Positions 1 to 8,057 are shown, numbered from the stretch's first letter. The stretch is DNA of 64,000 nucleotides from Algiphilus sp. (GCF_023145115.1 NZ_JAGLEJ010000040.1:124001-188000); one strand, 5' to 3'. Notes: generated by a model not told the origin, from the sequence alone. Numbers and translations are program-made.

Positions 1-1
1 C

Positions 2-1201
2 CCGTTCGAGCACGGCTACGGCATCCCGTCGATGGGCATGGCCGGGGTCGCCTACAGCTTCGCGCGCGATACCAGCGCGCTGGGCGCGAATCCGGCCCAT
101 GCCGGCACGCTCGGCAGCCGCGCGGACATCGGCATCTCGCTCATCGATCCGGACGCCAATGGCGAGATCACCGGCAATGCAGCCGGACCGGACTCGGTCC
201 ATCTGAGCAAGCCCGTGATTCTCCCGGTGCCGCAGCTCGGCACCGCATTCGACCTCGGCGAGCGCTGGTCCGCGGGCGCGACCTTCCAGAGCGCAGGAGT
301 CGGCCCGGAATACCGCAGCAATCCCTTCCAGCGCTTCGGTGGCGGCCCCACCGCCCGACTGTCGCTGGGGCAGATCGGCCTGGTCGGCGTCCTGGCCTTC
401 CGGCCCGCGCCGGGCCATCACGTCGGTGCATCGATCAGCGTCGGGTATCAGACGCTCGCGGTCGAAGGGCTCCAGGGCTTCACCGCGCCGGAAGGCTCGC
501 CGGCGAACGCCTCCGTGGCCCCCGGGGCGGTGACCGACCGCGGTACCGACGGCGCCTTCGGCGCCAACGTCGCGGTGGGCTGGCACGGCCGGATCACCGA
601 CTGGCTGTCGGCCGGTGCGGCCTACCGGTCCCCGACCTGGACGCAGAAGCACGACCGCTACCGCGGCCTGCTGCCCGAGGGCGGCCGGCTGCAGCTGCCC
701 GCCATCTACGGGGCGGGCATCGCGCTGCAGCCGCTGTCCTCGGTCACCATCGCGATCGACCTGCAGCGTTTCGTGTTCTCCGACCAGAAGGCCTTCGGCA
801 ACGGCATCGCCCGGCTCGTCGACGGCAACCGACTGGGCTCGGCGAACGGCCCCGGCTTCGGCTGGCGCGACGTCAACGCGCTGAAGATCGGCGTCGAATG
901 GCGCGCCACGCAGCGGCTCGCGCTGCGCGCGGGCTACATCGATTCGCGCCAGCCGGTGCGCGCCGGCGATACGCTCTTCGCCTTCCTGGGACCGGTGATG
1001 TCCACCACCCACTACACCGCCGGCGCGAGCTACCGCTTCGGGCCCTGGACGGTGAGCGGCTACTGGACCTACGTGCCCCACGAGACCATCCGTGGCGAGG
1101 ATTCGATCCCCGTGCAACTCGGTGGCGGTGAAGCCGACGTGGGCTATCACGCCAAGCAGGCGGGGCTGTCGCTAGGGAGACGGTTCGGCGGCAGCCGCTA
1201 G
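2..1201 (+). CDS. FadL/OmpP1-family outer-membrane porin, 5'-truncated by window edge
   Basis: The reading frame is open from the first complete codon of the window, so the signal peptide and true start lie upstream. About 399 residues are present, most of a FadL-size protein (usually 400-450). The family forms 14-strand outer-membrane barrels that take up long-chain fatty acids or hydrocarbons. The near-N-terminal GYGIPSMGMAG segment and the following ALGANPA (FadL NPA turn of the hatch domain) are visible. After them come alternating beta-strand segments such as WSAGATFQS, YRSPTWTQ and ASYRFGPWTVSGYW, ending in a strand-like tail. It is the first of three plus-strand genes. Substrate cannot be read from sequence; hydrocarbon or fatty-acid uptake is a family-level inference. 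Confidence 0.85.
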   Translation, partial: PFEHGYGIPSMGMAGVAYSFARDTSALGANPAHAGTLGSRADIGISLIDPDANGEITGNAAGPDSVHLSKPVILPVPQLGTAFDLGERWSAGATFQSAGVGPEYRSNPFQRFGGGPTARLSLGQIGLVGVLAFRPAPGHHVGASISVGYQTLAVEGLQGFTAPEGSPANASVAPGAVTDRGTDGAFGANVAVGWHGRITDWLSAGAAYRSPTWTQKHDRYRGLLPEGGRLQLPAIYGAGIALQPLSSVTIAIDLQRFVFSDQKAFGNGIARLVDGNRLGSANGPGFGWRDVNALKIGVEWRATQRLALRAGYIDSRQPVRAGDTLFAFLGPVMSTTHYTAGASYRFGPWTVSGYWTYVPHETIRGEDSIPVQLGGGEADVGYHAKQAGLSLGRRFGGSR

Positions 1202-1340
1202 GGCGGACACGGGCACGCCGACGCGACCGGGGCGCTAAGTCGTCGTTCAGAGGCGGGCGCGCACGGTGGACATGCCGAGCGGGTCGCGGGTGCGCCATCG
1301 ACGGCGCTCCCGGCCCGCGTCACCCGACACGGAGAACATC

Positions 1341-1916
1341 ATGTCCAGAATCATCGCGATCTCCCTGCTCTCGCTCGGCCTGACCGGGCTCGCGGCGTGC
1401 AGCCCCGACACCGGCGAGCCACCGCCCGAACAGGCGCAGAGCGCATCGGCGCCGTCCGACGGAAAGTCGGCGCAGGCGGCGCTGTCCGCCACCCGGGGCC
1501 ACGAGGCGAGCGGCTCGGTCCGCTTCGAGGGCGAGCAGGACGGCCTGATCCGCGTATCCGGCACGATCACCGGCCTCGCGCCCGGCGAGCACGGCTTCCA
1601 CATCCACCGGAAAGGCGATTGCTCGGCACCGGACGCCACCTCGGCGGGCGGGCACTTCAATCCCACCGACGAGCGGCACGGCGGACCGCGTGAAGCCGAC
1701 CACCACGTCGGCGACCTCGGCAACATCCGCGCCGATGCCGACGGCCGCGCCACCGTCGATGTGGTGGTCCCCCACCTGCAGCTGCACGGGGAGCGGTCGA
1801 TCATCGGCCGCGCGGTGATCGTGCACGCTGATGCCGATGACCTGGAAAGCCAGCCCAGTGGCGATGCCGGCGCCCGCGTGGCCTGCGGCACCATCGAGCA
1901 GGGCGCCGGCGCCTGA
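1341..1916 (+). CDS. sodC: Lipoprotein Cu/Zn superoxide dismutase
   Basis: A 191-residue protein that dismutates superoxide in the periplasm. The start ATG follows a GGAG site and gives a lipoprotein signal ending in LTGLAAC (Cys20), so membrane anchoring is expected. An in-frame upstream ATG at 1266 would add 25 arginine-rich residues and is rejected. Family ligands are present: His87 and His89 in GFHIH, His105 in GGHFNP, His113, His121 or His122, Asp125, and His162 in IVHADADD. Cys94 and Cys182 are placed to form the conserved disulfide. The linker after Cys20 is rich in Pro, Ser and Ala, as expected for a tethered periplasmic enzyme. It sits alone between the porin and the NYN gene. Confidence 0.95.
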   Translation: MSRIIAISLLSLGLTGLAACSPDTGEPPPEQAQSASAPSDGKSAQAALSATRGHEASGSVRFEGEQDGLIRVSGTITGLAPGEHGFHIHRKGDCSAPDATSAGGHFNPTDERHGGPREADHHVGDLGNIRADADGRATVDVVVPHLQLHGERSIIGRAVIVHADADDLESQPSGDAGARVACGTIEQGAGA

Positions 1917-2010
1917 CCCGGGCGACGCGGCCGTGCCGGCCGGCAGCGCCGGCGCGGCCTGACGGGCCGGAGAGCGGTACTCTGGGTGCGGTTCCCGGAG
2001 GAGAAGCCCG

Positions 2011-2829
2011 ATGCACGAGACGACCCGGACGTACAACATGGCCGTGTTCTGCGACTTCGAGAACATCGCGCTGGGCGTGACCGAGGCCAAGTACGCCGCC
2101 TTCGACATCCGTCGCGTGCTCGAGCGCCTGCTGCTGCGCGGCAACGTGGTGGTCAAGAAGGCCTACTGCGACTGGGCGCGCTACAAGGAGTTCAAGCCCG
2201 CCATGCACGAGGCGTCCTTCGAGCTCATCGAGATCCCGCACACGCGCCAGGCGGGCAAGAACTCCGCCGACATCCGCATGGTCGTCGACGCCCTGGACCT
2301 CTGCTACACCAAGGGACATGTCGACACCTTCGTCGTCGTCTCGGGCGACTCGGACTTCTCGCCGCTGGTGAGCAAGCTGCGCGAGAACAACAAGCTGGTG
2401 ATCGGCGTCGGCGTCAAGAACTCGACCTCCGATCTGCTGATCTCCAACTGCGACGAGTTCATCTTCTACGACGACCTGGTGCGCGACTCCGAGAAGCCCG
2501 CGCGCCGCAAGCGCCGCACAGCGACCAAGTCGGCGGCCAGGAAGTCGGCCGCAACCAAGGCGGCCGACAATCGCGAGCAGGAGGCGCTCGACCTGGTGCT
2601 GGAGACGGTCGAGGACCTGTTCCGCGAGCGCACCGGCGAGGACAAGGTGTGGGGCTCGATGGTCAAGCAGGCGCTGAAGCGACGGAACCCGGGATTCAAC
2701 GAGAGCTACCACGGCTTCCGCAGCTTCAGCCAGCTGCTGGAGGCGGCGCAGGCGAAGAAGCTCATCGCCATGCGGCACGACGAGAAGTCGGGCGGCTACA
2801 TCATCGAGAGCTACAACGCCGACGACTGA
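2011..2829 (+). CDS. NYN-domain (PIN-like) protein with C-terminal OST-HTH/LOTUS domain
   Basis: A 272-residue putative Mg-dependent ribonuclease of the NYN (DUF88/LabA-like) family. The NYN domain spans about residues 8-165. Its acidic set is visible: Asp15 in FCDFENI, Asp87 and Asp93 in SADIRMVVDALD, Asp113 and Asp115 in SGDSDF. A Lys/Ala-rich linker (about 165-188, ARRKRRTATKSAARK) leads to a C-terminal region (about 190-268) with GSMVKQALKR and FRSFSQLLEAAQAKK, typical of the RNA-binding OST-HTH/LOTUS fold. A GGAGGAG site lies upstream of the ATG. The physiological target is unknown; RNA turnover is a family-level guess. Confidence 0.88.
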   Translation: MHETTRTYNMAVFCDFENIALGVTEAKYAAFDIRRVLERLLLRGNVVVKKAYCDWARYKEFKPAMHEASFELIEIPHTRQAGKNSADIRMVVDALDLCYTKGHVDTFVVVSGDSDFSPLVSKLRENNKLVIGVGVKNSTSDLLISNCDEFIFYDDLVRDSEKPARRKRRTATKSAARKSAATKAADNREQEALDLVLETVEDLFRERTGEDKVWGSMVKQALKRRNPGFNESYHGFRSFSQLLEAAQAKKLIAMRHDEKSGGYIIESYNADD

Positions 2830-2835
2830 CCGCGC

Positions 2836-3624
2836 TCAGGCGATGGTGTCGACCACGCCACCATCCACGCGCAACGCGGCGCCGGTGGTCGCCGATGCCT
2901 GCTCGGATGCCGCGTAGACGATCATGTTGGCGACCTCCTCGACGGTCGCGGCGCGCCCGATGATCGAGCTCGGCCGCTCGCGCCGCACGAAGTCAGCCGC
3001 CACCGCCGCGATGTCCTGCCCGGCGTCGTCGCCACCCAGCATTGCCTGGACGCCTTCGGACAGCGTCGGTCCCGGCAGGACCGCGTTGACCGTGACCCCG
3101 GTGCCGGCCAACCGCTTCGCCAGACCGCGCGATACCGACAGGTTGGCGGTCTTGGTGACGCCGTAGTGGATCATGTCGGCCGGGATGTTGAGGGCCGACT
3201 CCGAGGAAATGAACAGGACCCGGCCCCAGCCGCGCGCCACCATCGCCGGCGCGTGGGCGCGCGCCAGCCGGACGCCCGACAGCACGTTGGTATCGAGGAA
3301 CTGCTGCCAGTCGCTGTCCGGCGTCTCGAAGAAGTCCTTCGGACCGAAGATGCCGGCGTTGTTGACCAGGATGTCGACCGCGGGCTCGGCGTCGACCAGG
3401 GCGGCGCAGCCCTCGGCCGTGCCGACATCGGCTACGGCGCCGCGCGCCTCGGCGCCCGGAACGGCTGCCTGCAGACGCGTCAGCGCTGCGTCCACGCGCG
3501 CGGCGTCGCGTCCGTTGAGGATCACGGCAGCACCAGCGCCCGCCAGGGCGGTCGCCGTTGCGAAGCCGATGCCGCCGGTCGAGCCGGTGACGAGGGCCGT
3601 GTGTCCCTTCAGACTGATTTCCAT
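2836..3624 (-). CDS. Short-chain dehydrogenase/reductase
   Basis: A 262-residue classical SDR. The start at MEISLKGHTALVTG puts the glycine-rich cofactor loop TGSTGGIG at residues 13-20; longer in-frame starts would add a non-conserved Cys-rich leader. NNAG is at 88-91, the catalytic Ser at 140/141 (FISSES) and the YGVTK pair at Tyr154/Lys158. The end LRVDGGVVDTIA resembles 3-oxoacyl-ACP-reductase-like SDRs. No acidic residue is obvious after beta-2, while NGRD suggests NADP(H) preference, which is tentative. It diverges from the LysR gene across 127 bp, the usual arrangement for a LysR-controlled target. Confidence 0.88.
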   Translation of the reverse strand: MEISLKGHTALVTGSTGGIGFATATALAGAGAAVILNGRDAARVDAALTRLQAAVPGAEARGAVADVGTAEGCAALVDAEPAVDILVNNAGIFGPKDFFETPDSDWQQFLDTNVLSGVRLARAHAPAMVARGWGRVLFISSESALNIPADMIHYGVTKTANLSVSRGLAKRLAGTGVTVNAVLPGPTLSEGVQAMLGGDDAGQDIAAVAADFVRRERPSSIIGRAATVEEVANMIVYAASEQASATTGAALRVDGGVVDTIA

Positions 3625-3705
3625 GACTGCGCACCCGCATGCAAATGGATGCACACCGTAATATTGCAACCGTTCGCGATAAACAGCGTTTCGGTCAATC
3701 ATTCA

Positions 3706-3720
3706 TTGCGCAATTTGCAA
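3706..3720. promoter_or_regulatory. Candidate LysR-type box (TTGC-N7-GCAA) between SDR and LysR genes
   Basis: A perfect 4+7+4 inverted repeat that satisfies the T-N11-A LysR rule. It lies 31 bp upstream of the LysR start in the AT-richer intergenic stretch 3625-3751. Further TTGCAA-type copies lie nearby, at about 3664 and 3716-3727, so the true operator may be longer. Confidence 0.5.
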
Positions 3721-3751
3721 TAATTGCTGAAATGCCAGCCATCACCCGCGC

Positions 3752-4657
3752 GTGACCGACCGCCTGGTCGACATGGAAACACTCGCCGCCATCGCCGCGA
3801 CCGGCAGCATGGCCGCTGCCGGGCACCGGCTCGGCGTGTCCCCGGCGGTGGTCAGCCGACGACTGGCGCGGCTGGAGAAGCGTCTGGGCACGCGGCTGGT
3901 GCAGCGCACGACGCGCAGCATCGCCCTGACCGATGCAGGCGCCGCCTTCCGGGCGCACTGCGCACGCATACTCGCCGAGATCGACGATGCCGAGACCGAG
4001 GTGGCGCGCGGCAGCGCCACGGCGTCGGGTACCTTGCGCATGACCTCCACGGTGGCCTTCGGGCGCCGACTCGCGCCGCTGCTGCATCGTTTCCAGGCGA
4101 TGCATCCGGGCTTGCGCATCCAGCTCCACACCAGCGACGCGCTGGTCCATCTGGTGGATGACGGGTTCGATCTTGCAGTGCGCTTCGGGGCGCTGCCCGA
4201 TTCGACACTCATCGCCCGCCAGCTGGCACCGAACCGGCGCGTGATCTGCGCATCTCCGGCCTATCTGTCGCGCCGCGGGCGGCCGCGGACGCCTGCCGAT
4301 CTGGCGGCTCACGATTGCATCCGCACGGGCTATCCACCGACCTCGGAGTGGCGCTTCGCCGACGGCACGGTGGTGCCGGTAGCGGGCGCCCTGGCGAGCA
4401 GCGACGGCGAGACCGCGCACCTGTGGGCTCTGCAGGGGGCTGGCCTGGTGCAGAAGTCGATCTGGGACGTGCACGAGGATCTCGCCGCCGGGCGCCTGGA
4501 GACGGTCCTCGCGGCGCATCCGCTACCGGCCGTCGCGATCCACGCGGTCTACCCGCACCGCCGCCATTCCCCCGCGCGTCTGCGACTGTGCGTGGCCTAC
4601 CTGGAAACGGAGCTGTCGCGCGCGGCCCGCGGTCTGGGGCTGGACGCCAGCGCCTGA
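3752..4657 (+). CDS. LysR-family transcriptional regulator
   Basis: A 301-residue regulator, the normal LTTR length, read from a GTG. The N-terminal winged HTH (about residues 5-65) shows FAAIAATGSMAAAG-type helix 2 and LGVSPAVVSRRLARLEKRLG as the recognition helix, then RTTRSIALTDAG. The C-terminal effector-binding part (about 90-295) has LRMTSTVAFGRRLAPLL and GFDLAVRFGALPDS, typical of the subgroup that regulates SDR or quinone-oxidoreductase neighbours. It diverges from the SDR gene and probably controls it through the TTGC-N7-GCAA repeat between them. The inducer is unknown. A later in-frame ATG at 3773 would cut into the HTH. Confidence 0.9.
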   Translation: MTDRLVDMETLAAIAATGSMAAAGHRLGVSPAVVSRRLARLEKRLGTRLVQRTTRSIALTDAGAAFRAHCARILAEIDDAETEVARGSATASGTLRMTSTVAFGRRLAPLLHRFQAMHPGLRIQLHTSDALVHLVDDGFDLAVRFGALPDSTLIARQLAPNRRVICASPAYLSRRGRPRTPADLAAHDCIRTGYPPTSEWRFADGTVVPVAGALASSDGETAHLWALQGAGLVQKSIWDVHEDLAAGRLETVLAAHPLPAVAIHAVYPHRRHSPARLRLCVAYLETELSRAARGLGLDASA

Positions 4658-4670
4658 GACGCTATCCCCG

Positions 4671-5162
4671 TCAGGAAGCTGCGCCCGCCCCGGGCCGCAG
4701 GCAGCGCCACGCGATGGCGGCGGTGATCACCATGATCAGCAGGACACCGACGTAGAACAGGAAGAACGCCGTCGTGTTCGTCCACGGGCCGCCGAAGGCC
4801 AGGCCGCGGCTGTCCGGGAAGAGCGGATCGAGGCTCGACGCCACCACGAAGGTCCACGCCACCACGATCAGACCATAGCCGACGCCGCGCAGGGCTTTCA
4901 GGCCCAGCGGCAGCATGGGCAGTATGGCCGCTGCCAGCCACAGGCCGAAGCCGTTGACGATGGCTTCCATGTGCGCCATGCGCCACGCGTCGTAGGTACC
5001 GGGCATCTGGTAGTCGATCGCGCCCGGAAGCGGCCAGAGCTCGAGCCTGCCGATGAGGAAGAACAGGAAGCCGAAGCCGATCACGCCGCCGACGAACAGC
5101 AGCAGCGCGCCGTGACCGATCAGGTGGCGGCGGATGCCGTCCAGTGCATCGCCATCCGTCAC
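4671..5162 (-). CDS. Styrene-oxide-isomerase-like integral membrane protein
   Basis: A 163-residue protein with four hydrophobic helices (about 15-38, 66-88, 93-112, 130-153). It resembles the small membrane epoxide isomerase StyC, which converts styrene oxide to phenylacetaldehyde. Similarity rests on length, helix number and landmarks: GHG in helix 1, the loop ELWPLPG, W-x-x-AH (His64) followed by N-G (Asn70-Gly71) in helix 2, and RGLAFG before helix 4. In StyC the corresponding helix-2 histidine is, from memory, a haem ligand. The GTG start overlaps the TGA of the upstream gene (GTGA), implying translational coupling. Family assignment is by recall, not a search; the substrate here is unknown. 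Confidence 0.6.
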   Translation of the reverse strand: MTDGDALDGIRRHLIGHGALLLFVGGVIGFGFLFFLIGRLELWPLPGAIDYQMPGTYDAWRMAHMEAIVNGFGLWLAAAILPMLPLGLKALRGVGYGLIVVAWTFVVASSLDPLFPDSRGLAFGGPWTNTTAFFLFYVGVLLIMVITAAIAWRCLRPGAGAAS

Positions 5163-6046
5163 GATGCGGCCCGCTGAACGGTGGACCGGAATGGAATGGG
5201 CATGTCCGGATCGGCGGTGTCGACCAGCGGCACGCCGCTGCCACCCTCGGCGCGGTAGGCAGCCAGCCAGGCCGTCACCCAGGCGGGATCGGGCGTCTTG
5301 CGCGGATCGTGGCCGGGCAGCGCGGCGTGCAGCAGCGCCGGCAGCACGCTGCGCGCCATCCAGGCGAAACGCACCAGCAGGCGCCAGCGCGGGCGCCACC
5401 CGGTACGACCGCTCTCGCGCATCTGCATCATGCAGCCGCGCATCCCGTAGTAGAGCACGTGCAACGAACCGTGGAAGACACCGATCATCCGGCGCCAGTA
5501 TCGACCGTGCAGGGCCTGGTAGACATCGAAGGCGACGAGCTTGTGCTCGGTCTCCTCGACCATGTGCCAGAGCACCATCGACACCACGCGGCTGTCGGCC
5601 CCGGCGGACAGCCGGACGCGATCCTCGATGAGCCATCGCGACAGGCCGATGGTCATCGCCTCGAAGCCTGCGGAATAGGCCATGCGCACCGGCAGCGAGC
5701 GCTGCTGCAGCCGCGCGTAGGAGCGCTCCATCTCGTCCTCGACCTCGGCGAGGCGCGGGCAGCCCTTGGCCTTGATGATGTCGTTGAAGCGACGGTGCGC
5801 GCGGAAGTGCTGCCCCTCCTGCCCCATGAAGGCCTCCGCCTCGGCGCGCAGCGCGGGGTCGGTGATGCGGGCTGCCGCCTCGCGCATGGTGCGGATGAGG
5901 TACGGCTCGAGGTACGGCATGGTCAGCGACAGACCGTTGAGCAGCGCGCTCAACTCCGGATCGCGCGGATTCCAGTCGGCCGACATGTCGGACGGATAGT
6001 CGAAGGGAATGCGGCGGACTTCGGGACAGGCGTGCGGTGCGTTCAT
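5159..6046 (-). CDS. PF10118-type 'metal-dependent hydrolase' with a ferritin-like di-iron ligand pattern
   Basis: A 295-residue protein of the family annotated as predicted metal-dependent hydrolases (PF10118). The sequence shows Glu47, Glu77-x-x-His80 (QEGQH), Glu129 (GFEAM) and Glu165-x-x-His168 (EETEH). This is the E / ExxH / E / ExxH arrangement of ferritin-like di-iron proteins, carried on long helices, so an oxygenase or oxidase chemistry looks as likely as hydrolysis. HKLVAFDVY after the second ExxH is characteristic of the family. It is the middle gene of tetR-PF10118-SOI-like: 37 bp after tetR and overlapping the next gene by 4 nt. Function in vivo is not known. Confidence 0.8.
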   Translation of the reverse strand: MNAPHACPEVRRIPFDYPSDMSADWNPRDPELSALLNGLSLTMPYLEPYLIRTMREAAARITDPALRAEAEAFMGQEGQHFRAHRRFNDIIKAKGCPRLAEVEDEMERSYARLQQRSLPVRMAYSAGFEAMTIGLSRWLIEDRVRLSAGADSRVVSMVLWHMVEETEHKLVAFDVYQALHGRYWRRMIGVFHGSLHVLYYGMRGCMMQMRESGRTGWRPRWRLLVRFAWMARSVLPALLHAALPGHDPRKTPDPAWVTAWLAAYRAEGGSGVPLVDTADPDMPIPFRSTVQRAAS

Positions 6047-6083
6047 GATCTCCTCCTGCCGCTCTCGGGCGGCGTCTCGTCGG

Positions 6084-6740
6084 CTACGTCATGCGGTAAC
6101 GGGGTGCGTCCACGGCATCCTGGTCGGCACGGCGTTCGAGCCCGGCCAGGAAGGTCGCGATCATCTCGGGGATCAGGGCCTCCAGCGAACGGCCCATGAC
6201 GAACTGGCCGGCGACCTGCAGCGAGACCATGCCGTGCGCGCTCGCCCAGAACAGATGCGCCGCGGTCAGCGGGTCGACCGACAGACGCAGGACACCGGCT
6301 TCCTGCGCCGCTGCAACCACGCGGGTACAGACATCCAGCGCGTCGCGCTTGGCGGCGACCAGCTCCAGCGAGCGCGGCTCCCGCGAGAGCTCGTCGTTCC
6401 GGAAGAACATCAGCGCGTAACGGCTCGGCTTGTCGATGCCGGCGCGCACATAGGCCCCGGCCAGGGCTTCCAGCTTGCGCATGGGGTCGGGCGCCCGCTC
6501 GACCGCATCCATCAGGATGCCCTCCATCCAGCGGAAGACACGCGCGCGCAGCGCCGTCAGCAGCGCCTCCTTGCTGGCGAAGTAGCGGTACGGCGTGGCG
6601 TAGCTGAAGCCCAGACGCGCGGCGATATTGCGGAAGCTCAGCGCCGCCACGCCGCCGTCGTCGTGCAGTTCCATGGCTGCATCGAGGATGGCGTTGCGCC
6701 GGGTGGCGACTTCTTCGTCCGAATAGGGAGTGCGTGGCAT
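6084..6740 (-). CDS. TetR/AcrR-family regulator heading a three-gene operon
   Basis: A 218-residue TetR-type repressor. The N-terminal HTH (about residues 8-55) contains LSFRNIAARLGFSYATPYRYF, a typical helix-turn-helix with the terminal YFxSKE motif; the rest is a helical ligand-binding domain. The start codon is MPRTPYSDEE. No Shine-Dalgarno is visible, and the -10-like element ends 6 nt before the ATG, so the mRNA may be leaderless. An AT-rich perfect 8-bp inverted repeat overlaps the promoter, as expected for autoregulation. The two downstream genes (di-iron-like protein, epoxide-isomerase-like protein) probably belong to its regulon. The ligand is unknown. Confidence 0.9.
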   Translation of the reverse strand: MPRTPYSDEEVATRRNAILDAAMELHDDGGVAALSFRNIAARLGFSYATPYRYFASKEALLTALRARVFRWMEGILMDAVERAPDPMRKLEALAGAYVRAGIDKPSRYALMFFRNDELSREPRSLELVAAKRDALDVCTRVVAAAQEAGVLRLSVDPLTAAHLFWASAHGMVSLQVAGQFVMGRSLEALIPEMIATFLAGLERRADQDAVDAPRYRMT

Positions 6741-6746
6741 GGATAC

Positions 6747-6775
6747 AGTTAACGCTATTAATTTAATGCTGTCAA
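6747..6775 (-). promoter_or_regulatory. Sigma-70-like promoter of the tetR operon
   Basis: On the minus strand a perfect TTGACA (6775-6770) is followed after 17 bp by TTAACT (6752-6747). The -10 ends 6 nt before the ATG at 6740, placing the transcript start at or next to the start codon. Confidence 0.55.
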
Positions 6776-6781
6776 ATTAAT
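6757..6781. promoter_or_regulatory. Candidate TetR operator: ATTAATTT-N9-AAATTAAT
   Basis: A perfect 8-bp inverted repeat with a 9-bp spacer, strikingly AT-rich in this GC-rich region. It overlaps the -35 box and spacer of the tetR promoter, so binding would block RNA polymerase. Confidence 0.6.
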
Positions 6782-6819
6782 GCGCGATCCGGCATCCCGT
6801 GCGGTCCGCGGAAGCCTTC

Positions 6820-7344
6820 TCAGGCGGCCGCGGCGAGCGCCCGACGGTTGGCGTCACGCAGGAGGGCAGAGGTCCAGGTGGAACCCACCAGCGTCGCGAT
6901 GACGCAGGCGCCGAAGGCATAGATGCCGCTGTGAATGGTCACCTTGGCGAGGGCACCGAGCTGGACCGTGGTCACCAGCGTGGCCACCACGAAGACATCC
7001 AGCATCGACCAGCGACCGATGCGGTCGACGAAATCGACCAGCGGCGCGAAGACACCCGGGCGACGCGGCAGTATCAGGATCGCGCTCAGCAGGATCATCT
7101 TGAGCACCGGCAGACAGAGACTGAACCCGCCCACCACGACGAACAGGAAGTACTGCTGGTTCTGCCAGAAGCCGCGGACGCCGTTGAGGATCGAGTACGT
7201 CTTCTCGACGACCACGAACTTCTCCAGCGTCAGCGTCGGCGTGGTGATGCCGTAGGCGAACGCGCAGGCGGCGGCGGCCAGCAGCAGAAGGATGGGCACG
7301 CTCTGGAATGGGCGCTCCGCGATGAGGGCACGTGGCTCGGGCAT
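6820..7344 (-). CDS. Single PqiA-domain inner-membrane protein
   Basis: A 174-residue membrane protein with about four hydrophobic segments (about 18-33, 65-90, 113-133, 138-158). The core RIGRWSMLDVFVVATLVTTV is the signature of the paraquat-inducible PqiA family, whose members work with MCE proteins in lipid transport across the envelope. E. coli PqiA has two such modules; this protein has one and lacks the zinc-type Cys pairs of the long form. No MCE (PqiB) gene is adjacent, so it may act alone or with distant partners. It diverges from a lipoprotein gene. Confidence 0.75.
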   Translation of the reverse strand: MPEPRALIAERPFQSVPILLLLAAAACAFAYGITTPTLTLEKFVVVEKTYSILNGVRGFWQNQQYFLFVVVGGFSLCLPVLKMILLSAILILPRRPGVFAPLVDFVDRIGRWSMLDVFVVATLVTTVQLGALAKVTIHSGIYAFGACVIATLVGSTWTSALLRDANRRALAAAA

Positions 7345-7430
7345 GATGGTCCTGGTCGGCGATTCCGGGGTGCTTGCATCGCGGCCGGCGGGACATCAAT
7401 CTTGCCCGACGCCCCTTTCCATACAGCGCG

Positions 7431-8057
7431 ATGCCTGCACTGCGGTCTGCCGCCACGAACGCACTGCCGAGAGCGGCCGGCAAGCACTATCGCACTGCCG
7501 GGCGACTCCGCGCTGAACGGGCCGGCCGTACCGCGCACCGCGGACGTGCGCCCGCCGGCGTGCCGTGTGCGGTGCTGGTGGCCGTCCTGCTCACCGCCTG
7601 CATCGGCCCCAAGCCGGTGGGCTACGTCCGTGCCGACGCGGACCCGGTTCGATCATTCGACCGCAGCGGCTCGGTGGCCGTGATCCCGCGGGTCATCGGC
7701 GATACCGCGGAGGCGCGCGCCTGCGAGACCATCGACACGCTCCTCGGCGAGGCCGGCATCGCCACCACGGTGTCCGACCGCTTCGACTACGTCCTGCAGG
7801 TGGAACACCGCACGCTGGAGGGCGATCCGGACAGCACCGATGCGGACCGCAGGGGCCGATGGCGCGTCTATCTGCTGCGCATGTGGGCGCGTGAACCGGA
7901 TCGCGAGCAGCTGCCCATGATCTGGAGCGGCGCGGTCACCGGCGACGCCGGAGATGTCGCCGCCCACGAGCGGCACCTGCTGGAAGCGCTGATCGCGCGC
8001 ATCGGCACGAGCACCGACGAGGCCATCGTGCCCGTGGAGGCAGACGCGGACCACTAG
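7431..8057 (+). CDS. Putative lipoprotein of unknown function, start uncertain
   Basis: No family recognised. The frame contains a hydrophobic stretch ending in a lipobox (VLVAVLLTAC) followed by a charged mature region with FDYVLQVEHRTLEGD and RWRVYLLRMWARE. From the ATG used here the leader before the lipobox would be unusually long and Arg-rich. A GTG at 7560 would give a 14-residue signal with no positive N-terminus. Neither start has a clear ribosome-binding site. The gene diverges from the PqiA-like gene, and its stop overlaps the convergent cupin gene by 4 nt. The coding frame is supported by strong third-position GC bias. Confidence 0.55.
   Translation: MPALRSAATNALPRAAGKHYRTAGRLRAERAGRTAHRGRAPAGVPCAVLVAVLLTACIGPKPVGYVRADADPVRSFDRSGSVAVIPRVIGDTAEARACETIDTLLGEAGIATTVSDRFDYVLQVEHRTLEGDPDSTDADRRGRWRVYLLRMWAREPDREQLPMIWSGAVTGDAGDVAAHERHLLEALIARIGTSTDEAIVPVEADADH

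Noticed and set aside
1266..1340. Upstream ATG that would lengthen the superoxide dismutase by 25 residues
   Set aside because: It would bury the lipoprotein signal behind an Arg-rich leader; the ATG at 1341 has a GGAG site and starts the signal peptide directly.
1917..1985. GC-rich inverted repeats after sodC as a terminator
   Set aside because: Many overlapping low-complexity GC pairings are possible, with no U-tract and no single dominant stem.
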